A stretch of DNA of 64,000 bases, taken from positions 9,951,689-10,015,688 of the forward strand of contig JABAKD010000028.1 of NCBI GenBank assembly GCA_012845835.1. Direction: 5' to 3'. Source of the stretch: Undaria pinnatifida. Lineage: Eukaryota; Sar; Phaeophyceae; Laminariales; Alariaceae. The notes under the pieces were generated by a model, which worked only from the letters and a program-made list of their open reading frames with translations, was not told the DNA's origin and did no database searches. The position numbers and the translations under genes were made by a program. Positions 32,241 through 42,560 of the stretch are shown one piece after another (the stretch's first letter is position 1; each line of letters starts with the position of its first letter).

Positions 32241-32830
32241 TAGGAGTGAGCATTTGCACCCGCTGATGGTTGTGCTACTGCCTGAAGTGCTAAGCGCGGA
32301 AGACAACGCGATTGACGGTTTGTTGGCACGTCATATCGATTGTCATCCCTCCAGAACCGGGCATTGCAATCAGCATGGATTATTTATGTCGCTGTAACTG
32401 CGCTGAATTACCAGCTGAGGGTACGGCCAACGTCCGTATCAACCGGCATGTCCCTCTTTGTTGGTGCCCGCGTAGTATCCTGTCGGACAACGGCCTCCAG
32501 TTCTGCTCTGACATTTCGCGCGTCGTCCCTCCTTGGTCGTCGTGATATAGCCACCAGCTCCCGGTAACGGTGGTGTGGAGAGTTTCAACCTCACAATAGC
32601 ACAGAAGCTGGCTATGGTCATCAACGAGCGATAATATGTTGAGATGCGACGCTAACTCAGGTGGAGTTCGCCTACAAGAATTCGGTCAGTACCGCCAGTA
32701 GTCTGGCCCCCAAAGAGGTTCACATGGGCAGGCTCCCACGCCTGCCTCTTGCTGTTTTCGGCCGCTCCGGGGCCGCCGACCATCAGAGCCTAGCCCGCGA
32801 CCACCTTCATATTGCGACCTGGCGTCGGAA
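32241..32830 (+). pseudogene. Gypsy element E: integrase core with first Asp deleted
   Basis: EPGIAISMDYLCRCNCAELP joins the start of the core directly to the AEGTANVRIN segment. The ~35 residues that normally carry FTDRFSRR, including the first catalytic Asp, are missing. PRSILSDNGLQFCSDISR keeps the second Asp, and GNGGVESFNLTIAQK keeps the Glu in another frame. VEFAYKNSVSTAS follows. The internal deletion inactivates it regardless of the frameshifts. Confidence 0.75.
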
Positions 32831-33480
32831 CACCAACAGCGCACCAACTGCACAGCTCGCAAAATGCATGTGCTTTGACAGGTTCTCGTGTGGAACGGCA
32901 AATCTCAGCCCATTCGAACGATTTGCGTCAGGTTCTCAAACGTGTGGTGGGTAATAGGGCTTGAATGTATAATGCGGTGTCCACTATTCGCCAAGGCGCG
33001 AAGGCCGGTACGGCTGCGAAGGTGTTCAATCCCATTTTTTTTCTCAATTGGACGGGCCCTTGCAAGATCCTTGCGGTAGACCCCTGTCCCTGTAGCGACA
33101 CACCAGGCGGTTCTCCCTTCGGAGATAAAGTCTTCTATTGGGATCTCCGTACGGATATACCCGTCGCCTTTGTGCACCGCCGCGTCACCGTCGAGCACTG
33201 CCAGCCATGTACCAACACCCACGACCGCGACGATGTGCCTAAGTATCTTCTGGGTGGGTTGGCGCAATACGGGATCAACCATTTCACGAAAACAAGTATA
33301 TCACGTCACTCAGAAAAACGTGCCGGCGCCCTTCCAGCGGCTCGAGGAGGAAAAGATCACCGGCCATCAATCGGTCCGTGGGCGGAGTGGGATCGTCCTG
33401 GTGATGTACGAGACGCATTGGACGTGGTTCTCTCGCTCATGATGAGAACGCGAGATGGACCTTCAGCTCTCACGATAAAA
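32831..33480 (+). pseudogene. Gypsy element E: integrase C-terminal region and chromodomain-like segment
   Basis: The 196-aa frame from 32,965 gives YNAVSTIRQGAKAGTAAKV, FFLNWTGPCKILAVDPCP, GDKVFYWDLRTDIPVAFV and HDRDDVPKYLLGGLAQYG. The overlapping frame at 33,170 gives PFQRLEEEKITGHQSVRGRSG and YETHW, the chromodomain-like block. The overlap of two phases marks a frameshift near 33,330. Confidence 0.7.
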
Positions 33481-34033
33481 TACCTTGCTCTATTGGGCTG
33501 GCACTCCGAACCAGCACCGCCAAACCAACCGCCTATACCGTCAGATGCGCAATAGGGCTGCAGACCGCGAACTTCTAACAGCGAGCGATGATTTGTGCCT
33601 GGCTACGGCTGCGTGCGCTGACTGGTTACGCCACTACAGCACTACGGTGGTTCCGAACGGGGCCCATTTTGGGTTAAAAGCCTAAATATATTTAGATGGT
33701 TAGGGAATACCAACCCTCGTACAACCACCGACGGGGAATATGTAGTGCGTTTTCTGAACGACCGGGGACCGGTCAAGCTTCCGCTCGATCCGGTTCGCTA
33801 CACAACTTCGACAGGAGGGGTTTAAGGCTCCTGTCGCCATCAGTTCGTCCGGGTAGATCAGTTGCACGCGGAATTCAAAATAACTTCGATGAATCTCGAG
33901 GCGCTGACGTGACTAGCTGACAGTGATGCCACCACCGCGCCCAAGTGTTTGAATCCTGCTTTCCGGGTTTTGGGTTCTGATTCTTCGGAGAAAATTAGTT
34001 TTTCTGGATTTTGGCTTGGTTTTATCTTGGGAG
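33481..34033 (+). pseudogene. Gypsy element E: C-terminal Tudor-like module and 3' UTR
   Basis: LLYWAGTPNQHRQTNRLYRQ and CADWLRHYSTTVVPNGAHFG are followed, near 33,691-33,800, by WLGNTNPRTTTDGEYVVRF, LNDRGPVKLPL and PVRYTTSTG. Aromatic start, Y-x-V-x-F strand and D-R/P turn recall Tudor or Agenet folds. The 3' UTR is T-rich and ends in CTTGGGAG, a possible polypurine tract just before the LTR. Confidence 0.6.
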
Positions 34034-34807
34034 TGTCTCGTTATTTTGTCCGCGCGGTTTCGATGTCGTCCCCACAGGGTTAAGTACAATATCCATTCCC
34101 CGCGTGATCAGTGTTTCGTACGTGGCGTTCTGGTAGTCTTTTTCTACTGCTCGGAGGTTTGCTGGCGAGATTTTTTACTATCTCGCCTTCGACCTCAGCG
34201 TGTATTTATTTCTTTTTATTTCTCGGCGCGTTACCCCGTTTTCTTTTTAATGTTTCCTTTGTTCCCATTCCCCGCGTTAATCTGAGGAAAGCGATACGAG
34301 CTCTCGCGTCTGTCGATTCCGCCATTACTCCTGGGATTTCTGTAGTTCGTTTCCTTTCTTCCGTTCTCCGTTTTCAGTTTTTTGTCATAGCATTTTCCGT
34401 GAGACCTCTTAGCCTTGCAGTGTAGAGGCGTGAAGGTAGGTTTTGAAGAGTCGCATCTACGAGTCATGTTATAAACCGTGGAACCGGTATTTCCTCGAAT
34501 CTTCCATATTTCTGCATGTACGACTCATCAGGGTGGGCTAGTGTTATGGTATTTCCCAGGGAGCCTAGCAAGACGTAGGGACTAGTATGCCGATATGGGG
34601 TAAAAAGGGTGTTTCGTATGCCTATGAAGGCGTGTGCGTATAGGCATAAGGGGATGGTGATAATGTGCCATCCGTACTTAGCTCATCCGCTAGCGGGAGT
34701 AGTACACGAGCTTATCTAAGACAGGCGAGTGAAAGTTGTGGAACCTGCTTAGTAAAGACCTGCAAGAAGGTGACCTGTACCTGTTGTCAGGCCCTGTCTT
34801 ATAATAC
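34034..34807 (+). mobile_element. Gypsy LTR between element E and E2, near complete
   Basis: Starts TGTCTCG after the putative polypurine tract and runs through GTGTTTCGTACGTGGCGTTCTGG, a T-rich region, the GTGAAGGTAGGTTTTGAAG block, CATCAGGGTGGGCTAGTG, a GCCTATGAAGGCGTG hairpin and GTGAAAGTTGTGGAACCTGC, to CTTATAATAC. The length of about 774 bases is taken from alignment with 35,274-36,412. Confidence 0.75.
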
Positions 34808-35273
34808 GGTGGCCCTCGCCAAAAGCGAACGAGGTTTGGCACCCTTCTACGGCTGCACTCCGGGCACTGACTGGTTACGCCATCACAGCGCTACGGTATT
34901 CTCGAACGGGGCCTATTTTTGGTGCAAAGTCGCCCACGGCTTTTGGTGGTTAGGGAATATCAGCGCTCGTATCACTGGGGATATTTGGTGCGGTTTCTGA
35001 GCAACCCGTGACCGATCAAGCTTTGTTCTCACCGGCTAGCTTCGTACACGGCTTCGACGTGAGAGGCTCAAGCTTTTGGTATTTCGAATCCGTCGCGTTA
35101 GATCAGTTGCACGCGGAAAGCAAGGTAATAATGAATCTCGAAGCGCGGACGTGATTAATTGACGTTTACGCCACCACCAAGCTCAAATATTTAAATTCTG
35201 TTTTTGCTGGATTTTGGTTCTGGTTCTTCGGGGAATAATCGTTTTCCTGGGTTGACTTTGTGTTCATGTGAGG
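34808..35273 (+). pseudogene. Gypsy element E2: only the polyprotein C-terminus and 3' UTR remain
   Basis: Directly after an LTR end the sequence enters the last ~150 residues of the polyprotein: TDWLRHHSATVFSNGAYFW, then WWLGNISARITGD, then, after a shift, YLVRFLSNP and IKL. Gag and nearly all pol are deleted. The remainder matches the 3' UTR of elements A and E. Confidence 0.7.
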
Positions 35274-36412
35274 ATTGTTCCGCTAGACAGTGGCTATGGT
35301 AAGAGATCACTGCAGGCACCTTTTTTGCAGCGCTCGTGATCACTCGCGCGAGTGATCCCCCTGTTGCTTTGTGGTCTTACGTTTTCGTGTCGGTTTAATT
35401 TTGGCATTTGAATCCGTAACGTAGTGGGTCGCTACGATACGCGAAGCAAATTGCGCAATTTCGTGTTGTCAGTGAGGTACAGAGCCACTCGTGCGAGTGG
35501 CTCAAACCCTTCAGCGAAAAAGGGCGTATCCCTCCCCTACCGTAGCCCTGTTGGTTAATTCTCCGCTCGGTTTCGACATCGTCTCCGCAAGGTTACGACC
35601 GATGTCCATTCCGCGCATGATGAGAAGATTTCGTACATTGTGTTCTGGTTTGTTTTGGCGACCGCTCAGTGGTTTGTAGAGAGGCTTACTAACTCTCTCA
35701 TCTTAGACCCCGGCATTTTGTGCAAACTTTCAGTTACTCACCCGCGTCTTTCGGACGCAGGCGATCGCTATTGCCGCCACCGCCTCTCTGGGGTTCCCGT
35801 TTTCTTTTTTCTGTTTCCTTTGTTTTCATTCCCCGTGTTAATCTGAGGAAGTCGATAGCTCTCGCGTCTGCCGATTCCGCCCTTGCCGCTTTGTCCGCAT
35901 TCCGTTTCTCGTCTTCCGTTCCCCATGCTTCGGTTATCTGCTTTCGCAGTTTTCCTTGGATTTCGTAGCCCCACAGAGTAGAGGTGCGGGAGTGGGGTTT
36001 GAACATGCCCACTTGTTCGAGTCTTTTTCTAGGCCGTGGAACCGGTGCTCCCCCGAACCTTCCAAATTTCTGCGTTTACGGCTCATCAGGGTGGGCTAGT
36101 TTCATGGTATTGCTCCGAGAGCCTACCAAAGGCCTTGGATTGAGGACGTCGGAGGTAAATACGGGATAAAAAGGTTTTCATATGCCTTTGGATACGTGTG
36201 TATAGATAGGGAAAAATGATGCAATTGGGTTTACTAATTTTCATCCACCTCGTACATTCAATTCTCCCCGTGGCATAACGGATATTATCATTGCAAAGTG
36301 TTTCTGTAAGAAATACACAAGTGAGTAAACACCGTCGTGGGGCCTGCTTAGTAGAGAGGCCTGCAAGGAGTTGCATGTGTTTGCATCAGCAGGGGTTGTT
36401 ACGAAAATATGG
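35274..36412 (+). mobile_element. Gypsy LTR closing the D-E-E2 array, with nested MITE
   Basis: TTAATTCTCCGCTCGG, CGACATCGTCTCCGCAAGG, GGCGACCGCTCAGTGG, GGTGCGGGAGTGGGGTTTGA, CATCAGGGTGGGCTAG and GTGAGTAAACACCGTCG occur in LTR order. A MITE interrupts the first ~30 bases. The right end near 36,412 is approximate. Confidence 0.7.
35288..35550 (-). mobile_element. MITE with sub-terminal CACTCG(C/T)GCGAGTG palindromes
   Basis: Ends show GGCTATGGTAAG on the left and CCCCTACCGTAGCC on the right, an imperfect terminal inverted repeat. Near each end lies a perfect or near-perfect palindrome: GATCACTCGCGCGAGTGATC and AGCCACTCGTGCGAGTGGCT. No coding capacity. Orientation is reversed relative to the copies at 40,525 and 58,422. 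Confidence 0.7.
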
Positions 36413-36996
36413 CCTCGCGGTACAAACAAATCACAAGAAACGCTGAAAATCCTTGTAAAACAAATGAGAAACAAAAAACGCTGGGAAAACAAAATGTTTG
36501 AATTCAAGGTAGGAGAAAGAAGAAAACGCAATGAAAGGAATTACTTGATGCGGGCACTCGAAATAGGAATTTGAGCCTGGACTCCAAACGGACGATTCTT
36601 AACACCGGCCCCCTACTGAATAGGAAAATGTACCTGCACTAGCACCTGCTTACTGTCTCTGATGACAGCGGTGCCAATACCGCTACCATCGCATCCGCAG
36701 CACGCGTCGTACATAATGCACCATTGAGGCGCATGGCGGCCTACCACCAGTCGGAGTGGACATCGATTAACTGTGTTGTTGCAGATTACTACCCGCCAGG
36801 CACCGAGAGGAGCTCCTCATCAGATGAGCTGAATAGTAGAATCCCATCTTACGGCTCTCGTTTTAAAAACCAGGATCTCGTGGCGGCCACCGCACTAATT
36901 TCGGTAGACCCGTTGGATCTTCACTTTAAATGTTGTCATTAGAGTGACTATTAATACAACAAAATAACGAAAACAAAGAAATACATACATACGTAC
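36413..36996. other. Unassigned stretch
   Basis: No motif, repeat match or splice-bounded exon recognised. Short open frames at 36,371 and 36,724 show no family signature. Confidence 0.4.
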
Positions 36997-37345
36997 ACAT
37001 GAAAAATACACTCCAACTGTGAGATCGAAGACTTCGTCGAAACTCATTTTTGCAAGTTGTGCGTGATACTCCCATCGCTCGTATTACTGGGTGTGTGTCC
37101 CCATTTAGGATATAGGTCGGCGACTCCCCTTGGAACTACAAGTGTAGCTTGTACCAGGGTCAACAATGTGATGTTGGTCAGTCTGTGCACGGAAATTATA
37201 AAACCCGTTTTTGAGGGGAGTAAATCTGACGGCTGTGGAAGGAATGCATCTGTTTATCAAATATATCCTGTAATTCAACCGGTGAGAGGAGGGCGGAGTT
37301 TGGAGGGGGTGAGGGCGGGGGCGGGAGCGCGGGGGGTTTTGAAGA
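36997..37345 (+). repeat. DR1 dispersed repeat, 5' half
   Basis: Leader CTGTGAGATCGAAGACTTCG, then GGTCGGCGACTCCCCTTGG, AAATTATAAAACCCG and the AATCTGACGGCTGTGGAAGG module, ending in a G-rich tract. Confidence 0.8.
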
Positions 37346-37435
37346 GGAGGGGGAGGGGGAGCCGGGGGTACTCAGTTTGTGCATGGCCGTGGTCGTATGA
37401 CCATAGTGTGAAGGAACTAGGAAATCAGGAATTAT

Positions 37436-37789
37436 TGGAGTATTAGTCCGTTTGACCACTTGCAAGTGTTAACAAATAGCTTACCCAAACAAAGCCTTCA
37501 AACACTCTTCCCCCCTGAAACGGCGGTATAGCAGATCGGCCGGATATACGGGCGGACGTGCCACTATCCAAGCGGTTTCGTTTGCTGGGGATACCGGGGA
37601 GAGTAATTTTTGACATGGGGAAAGCCTGAAAAGGTTTAATATTATTGTGGATGGTGAAATTCGAACCCACGACCCGAAAAACGTGATCTGTCGACGACGC
37701 CATTTGTAAAGGAATTAGTGGGGTGCTAGTCCGTTTGACCACTTGCAAAAGGTTAACCAATAGCTTGCCCAAACTAAGCCTTATAACAA
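37436..37789 (-). mobile_element. SINE-like element, second full copy with direct terminal repeats
   Basis: Same structure as 15,276-15,644: terminal direct repeats with TAGTCCGTTTGACCACTTGC, the CGGCCGGATATACGGGCGG body, and a box B region on the minus strand near 37,660-37,680. Two full copies with the same boundaries support a real unit. Confidence 0.7.
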
Positions 37790-37879
37790 TGGACCCTTGC
37801 ATCCTTACTATGCCGAGACAGAGAACTTCGGGTTTTCACCAAGCAGCCAGACCTTGCTTGCACCAAGCGCAAAGCGCCG

Positions 37880-38155
37880 TGAGGTGTTTGGCGAGTCGCA
37901 TGAAGAGTGAACTGCATCCCTTCAAGAACCGGTCGTAAGACCGACTTCGGCACCTTGTGGCTACCTTCTTGCTTATGGATGACAGGGCCAATGAGTTATA
38001 CTTTATTTTCTGGTGTGGCCACTCCAGAGACAACAATGATGGGTATTATTATTAAATATGTAACTACCTCGTGGGTGCCTTACATATTCACACTACAAGA
38101 AGCGATAATTCCCATTGTGCGGAGTTACGGTTCTCCACCCCGCACAATATGATCT
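37880..38155 (-). repeat. Repeat R, left copy (related to the gag end of element C)
   Basis: Matches 45,520-45,800 closely: GTCGCATGAAGAGTGAACTG, CTTCGGCACCTTG, TTTTCTGGTGTGG, then ACAACAATGATGGGTATTAT and CCTCGTGGGTGCC. On the minus strand both copies have an open frame with MLSLE.PHQK and GCSS.FMR.A. It lies beyond the C LTR, so it is a separate fragment. Confidence 0.75.
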
Positions 38156-38189
38156 AGCTCGATAAATATCCCGGTGACCGGGGGGGGGG

Positions 38190-38890
38190 GTAAAACGATA
38201 TGTCCGCGGTAACTATAAAACCCGTTTGTGACGGGGACAATATGTGACGGCTGTGGAAGGAAGGCGCATCAGTTTATCATGTATATCCTGTGAGTCGTAT
38301 AACCGGTGAGGGGAGAGCGGAGTTCTTTTAGGGGGCCAGGAGGGGGTGTTTCCAACAAGTTTTTATGCCTCTTAAATATGTATAGGAGCTTACTGTACGT
38401 GTGGTGCTAGGTCTAGGCGATGGTGGGGGTGGTGAGGAAGGAGTGATCGGGGGGGGGGGGGGGGGGGGGGATTTGAACTTGAGTACCAGATACTGAATGA
38501 CAACGAATTGCAGCTACCACCGCAGGGATGGCTCGAAAGTTAAAGAGGTGACATTACTTGTCGGGTAGTGTATATTGTTATGGCATGTTTTTATTTTTTA
38601 TGAAGCGGCGAGGAAGGGGGGGGGTGAAGGGGGGGGTCAATCTGTCCGCGGAAACTATAAGAACCTTTTTCAAGGCGGAGAAAACCTGACGAGTGTGAAA
38701 GGAATGCATCAATTCGTCATGCATACCCTGTAAGTCGTATACCCGGTAAGGGGAGGGCGGAGTGTTTAGGAGGGGGGGGGGGGTTCAACAGTTTTAGTTC
38801 GCATAAATGTATAATAGGAGGAGCTTACTGTAAGAGTGGTGTTAGAGGTCTATCTACACGATGGTTGGGTTGTCGGGAAAGGGGGGGGCG
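38190..38890 (+). repeat. DR1, module and G-run part
   Basis: Two AACTATAA / TGTGGAAGGA / CATCAGTTTATCATG-type modules (38,205 and 38,650) and two GGTGCTAGG-type blocks (38,400 and 38,835), separated by G tracts. The leader is missing. Confidence 0.7.
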
Positions 38891-38954
38891 GAAGGGGTGT
38901 ACTGAGTTTGTGCATGGCCGTAATCGTATGACCATAGACCCTTCTTATTAAGTT

Positions 38955-40030
38955 ATTGGGCGGGGGTACAGAGTGTCCCCTGCAAGTCTGCCTATTGAAC
39001 AAGCCCTCGACGCGTACTCACTCTCTTGGCCGTACTAGAGACGCAGTTTTATTATTTCCAGCAAGCCCCGAACAGCATGTGACAACGTGAGGCGCGTGCC
39101 TCGATTATATTTCCTGGCTATCCCAAATAGAAAATGCCAACCCCTCATACAAAAACGGCCAATCATCTATCAAATGATATAATTCCAGGCCTTTCAGGGG
39201 GGAACCTTAACACTAGCCCACCCTGATGAGCCGCAAATGCAGAAATATGGGAGATTCGGGGAAACTTCGGTTCTACGAACTAGACCATGAGTCGAAGATG
39301 AGGCTCCTCAAAACCCACTCCCACACCTCTAACGACCTGACTATGAAGCCAGGAAAACGCGGAGAAAAGCAATTGAAGGAAACGCAGACCCTACAATAAG
39401 GCAAACCACCAGTCGAAAACCTGCCGCGTACCGCCGGTGTGGCGGGGGAGGGAGGACGGAAAAAGCTCTTCGGCAAACAAACCACAGAAAAGGCACTACG
39501 TCAAGGCAAACCCTCGTCAAAATGAACGGGAACACAGGCGCTAATACATGGAAGAAGTCATGTAAAAACCAAACTTCCCGCGGACCATTGGCATGGGGGG
39601 GGGTAGATGAGGAAACTCTATATATCCGGATTGGAAGGTGGCACCACCTACAGCCCCGCGAGGGGTAAAAGTGTTTAGCCGAAAAAAGGTAGAACAAATA
39701 CAACACGAAAAAAAATATAAGATAATCCACAGTCCCTATATAGCCCTGCACTACCTTATGCGCGAACAGGGTACCCTGGTCGCCCCCCGGCTATGGGCTG
39801 AGGCAGGGCGAATTTGACCAAACACGAAAAAGCGACAGTCCTGCGCCTAAGATAACGGCGTGATTGCCCGAACCTTGGCCCGACACTGAGCACGGGAGTC
39901 GGCAGGAATAAAAAACATGGTAAGAACCATCCCAAAACCAGACCAAGACTCTCGAAGCACAACGAATAACCCGAAGACAAAAACTCAAAAGACAAAAACT
40001 CCAAACCTCATATCCCAGAAAAACAGAATG
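38955..40030 (-). mobile_element. 3' LTR of gypsy element C
   Basis: Lies just beyond the 3' UTR of element C and reads in the same direction as its pol. It contains the reverse complement of the GTGTGGGAGTGGG, CATCAGGGTGGGCTAGTG and GGCAGACTTGCAGGGGACAC blocks found at 1-395. The right boundary, near 40,030, is estimated; the 39,330-40,030 part has no second copy in the window to compare. Confidence 0.6.
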
Positions 40031-40524
40031 GAGAACTATCGAGGAGCGGTGGCGGCTTGAAAGTCAACTAGCCACGGCCGCGCCTCGAGATGCATCTACG
40101 TTGTGTTGGATCCCCCAAGGAAACGCGCTGGCTATGTGAACTTGCAGGCATCAAAAGCCTCGTACGGCTCCCGTCGAAGTCGTGTAGCGCGCCGGGGGGA
40201 GCGGAAGTTTGATGGGCACCAAAAGCCTCGTATGACTCCCGTCGAAGTCGTGTAGCGCACCGGCGGAAGAGGAAGTTTGATCGGCCCCGGGTCGTCCAGA
40301 AATCCGACCAGATATACCTTGTACTCGGTTGTACTCGCGCTGATTTTCCAAGCCACTATATCCCATCGTCTCCCTAGTATTAAAAGTGGGCTCTTAGGAA
40401 GCATAGTGTCGTGGATCGGCAGAGCCAATCGGCGCGGGTAACACAAGCGAAGCCCGGCGGTAGGAAACACTCCCCGTTGTTGCGGGAGAGCTCGCGCTGT
40501 GCCGCCCCAATCCGCATTCGGCGG
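40031..40524 (-). pseudogene. Gypsy element C: C-terminal Tudor-like module with a tandem duplication
   Basis: The minus-strand frame gives WKISASTTEYKVYLVGFLD, DPGPIKLPLPPVRYTTSTG and then FWCPSNFRSPRRATRL. A ~68-base direct duplication (40,146-40,280) repeats the RYTTSTG region. The MITE next to it separates this part from the rest of the polyprotein. The module is the same one seen in A, E and E2. Its sequence pattern suggests a small beta-barrel reader domain; no function is proven. Confidence 0.6.
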
Positions 40525-40760
40525 ACCAGGGGTTCTGTAGGGGGGGTACCCCCGTTTTACCTGGTGTGTTTGAGCCACTCGCACGAGTGACTCTGTGCCT
40601 CACGGATGAAAGTGATTTAGGCATTTATTTTGGAGCAGCTTAGAATACCTTTGGATTGCGGATTGATTTCGTCAAAAGAACAAAGGGGTTACTCGCGCGA
40701 GTGACCCCTAGCCACTGAAATTTCAAGGCCGAAAAAGGGACCCCCCTACCGTAGCCTGGG
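40525..40760 (+). mobile_element. MITE inserted in element C, with target-site duplication
   Basis: TCGGCGG occurs on both sides (40,518-40,524 and 40,761-40,767) and marks the duplicated target. Ends read CCAGGGGTTCTGTAGGGGGG and, from the other strand, CCCAGGCTACGGTAGGGGGG. Inside lie GCCACTCGCACGAGTGAC and TTACTCGCGCGAGTGACC. Removing the insert restores the NRLYR-type coding line of the host polyprotein. Confidence 0.8.
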
Positions 40761-40767
40761 TCGGCGG

Positions 40768-41500
40768 TAGAGGCGGTTGGTTTAGCGGCGCTGGTCCGGA
40801 GTGCCGGCCCAATAGCGCAAAATGTGGGGGGTGGAGAGGTGGAGGTCAATCTCCCGCTCCCAGGAAGATTCAGAGAGTCCCGCCCAATGTGTCTTGTATA
40901 GCACCGCGATGATGCCACCTCGCCCCTGGATCGGCTGATGGCCGGTGATGTGCTCCACCTCCAGTCGCTGGAGGGGAGTCGAAACATCGTCTTGGGTGAC
41001 GTGGTTCGTAGGGGGGTTCTTGCAAAAAACATTGAGCACATACTGCGTCAGCCCCGCCGGTAGGTATTTGGGCATGTCCCCGCTGTCGTGGGGGTTGGCG
41101 CAGGGTTTGCAACGTTTAATCGCCACACGCCGACGAGCATCCGAACCGGGCAGGTCGGAAGGGAGGTCCAAAAAGAGGAGGTTGCTCCCGAGCGGCGAGC
41201 CATCCGGGGTCTCGGCGGCGGAGCAGGGACCGACTGCCAAGATCTTGTAACGGTCCGGCCAGTTAAGCGCAAGTTTGGCCTTGAGCACCTTGGCGTCCGT
41301 ATTCGCCTTCACACCCTGACGGATGGTGGAGGCAGAGTTGTGCCCCCAGGCCCAACCACCCACAGCAAAGGAAGGTGCCGGCCGCACTGCGTCCGTGGGG
41401 GCCGCGATTCTGCGGTTAACACGAGAAACGGTGAGGCCGTGGTGTGCGCGGACAATGTCGTTCGCGCATTTTTGCCGATCGGTGGCAAAGTCGCAATAGG
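40768..41500 (-). pseudogene. Gypsy element C: integrase C-terminal region and chromodomain-like segment
   Basis: Part of a 293-aa open frame, the longest gypsy frame in the window. Motifs in order: YNNSVSAATGPATNEVYMD just upstream, RQGVKANTDAKVLKAKLAL, NWPDRYKILAVGPC, GSNLLFLDLPSDLP, RCKPCANPHDSGDMPKYLP, and LQRLEVEHITGHQPIQGRGG with KTHW and SWERE. The last block is chromodomain-like: V-E-x-I start, central HW, and W-E-R-E. It would follow integrase and guide insertion. This copy is open throughout, so it is the best template of the family here. Confidence 0.78.
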
Positions 41501-42560
41501 TCAGGTGGTCGCGGGCCAGACTCTGGTGCCCCACGACGCCGGTGCGGTCGAAAACGAATAGGGAGAGACGTGGGAGTCTGTCCATGTAGACCTCGTTGGT
41601 CGCCGGGCCCGTCGCCGCGCTGACGGAATTGTTGTAAGCGAATTCGACGTGATGCAGATGCAATTCAAATCGTGTTGTCGCTCGTTGACGACCATAGCCA
41701 GAATCGGGTCATAGTGTGGTTCACCCGCTCAACGCCTCCGTTACAGCTGAGATTATTGGAGCTTGTAGCAAACTTGCGCACGCCCAACAGCTGATGTACA
41801 GCTTGTGAAAGCTTAGAGCAGAACTTCAGGCCGTTGTCCGAGGGTATGGTGCGCGGGTACCCCCACGAGGGAATGTGTTGGGTCACCAGGACATTGGCTG
41901 TACCCTTCACGGTAAACTCAGCGGCAATGGCGGGGAACATGTCGGCCCGACGACGTAAGCGATCGGTGAACATCAAGATGTAGGCGTCGCCTCGTGGCGT
42001 AACTGGAAGGGGGCCGAAGTAGTCAACACTCATGGCGACACCTGGACCTTTCGGTAGAGGCATGGAGATTATTGGTCAGCGGACAGTCAGCCGTAGGGTT
42101 TTCCGTGCTTGAGATTTAAGGCTGTGGCGAAGCCACCACCGGGTGCACGCATTCATGCCAATCGACCGATAAAACCGCTCCAGCACGTGCAACGTGCGCG
42201 TGGGGCCAACGTGGCAAGAGGCCGTCGACTGACAAGCTTGCATGATCCAAGGGCGCATGAGCACGGGCACGTAGATGCGAACCGGCTCGTGGTTTAGTAA
42301 GCAAGCGGTTCGCCCCACAGAGTTGGGTTTGTAAGACCTTGACGGCGGCGGTGTCGGGTTACGGACGAGCAGGACGATGTCGTCGTCGGTTGTATGTAAT
42401 CGGCCTTTACCCGCAGCTCCTGGATGTCTGAGAGGGAGGGACGCTTGTGCGAGGGGTAGCACGCCAAAACGTCGGGCGGCAGGACCGACGGCCGGCCGGT
42501 AGATATATAAAGCATCACGGCGTAGTACGTCGGCCCAGCGTGCTGCTCTCGATTCCAATC
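41501..42560 (-). pseudogene. Gypsy element C: zinc-binding region and integrase core
   Basis: Frame 42,076-42,558 holds the zinc-binding region (PVRIYVPVLMRPWIMQACQS, then HVLERFYRSIGMNACTRW). Frame 41,665-42,063 starts PLPKGPGVAMSVDYFGPLPV and holds all three catalytic residues: FTDRLRRRADMF, TIPSDNGLKFCSK and GGVERVNHTM. The 132-aa frame ends soon after the Glu, with a shift near 41,680 into the next frame. The enzyme would insert the element's DNA; here at least two frame breaks stop that. Confidence 0.78.
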
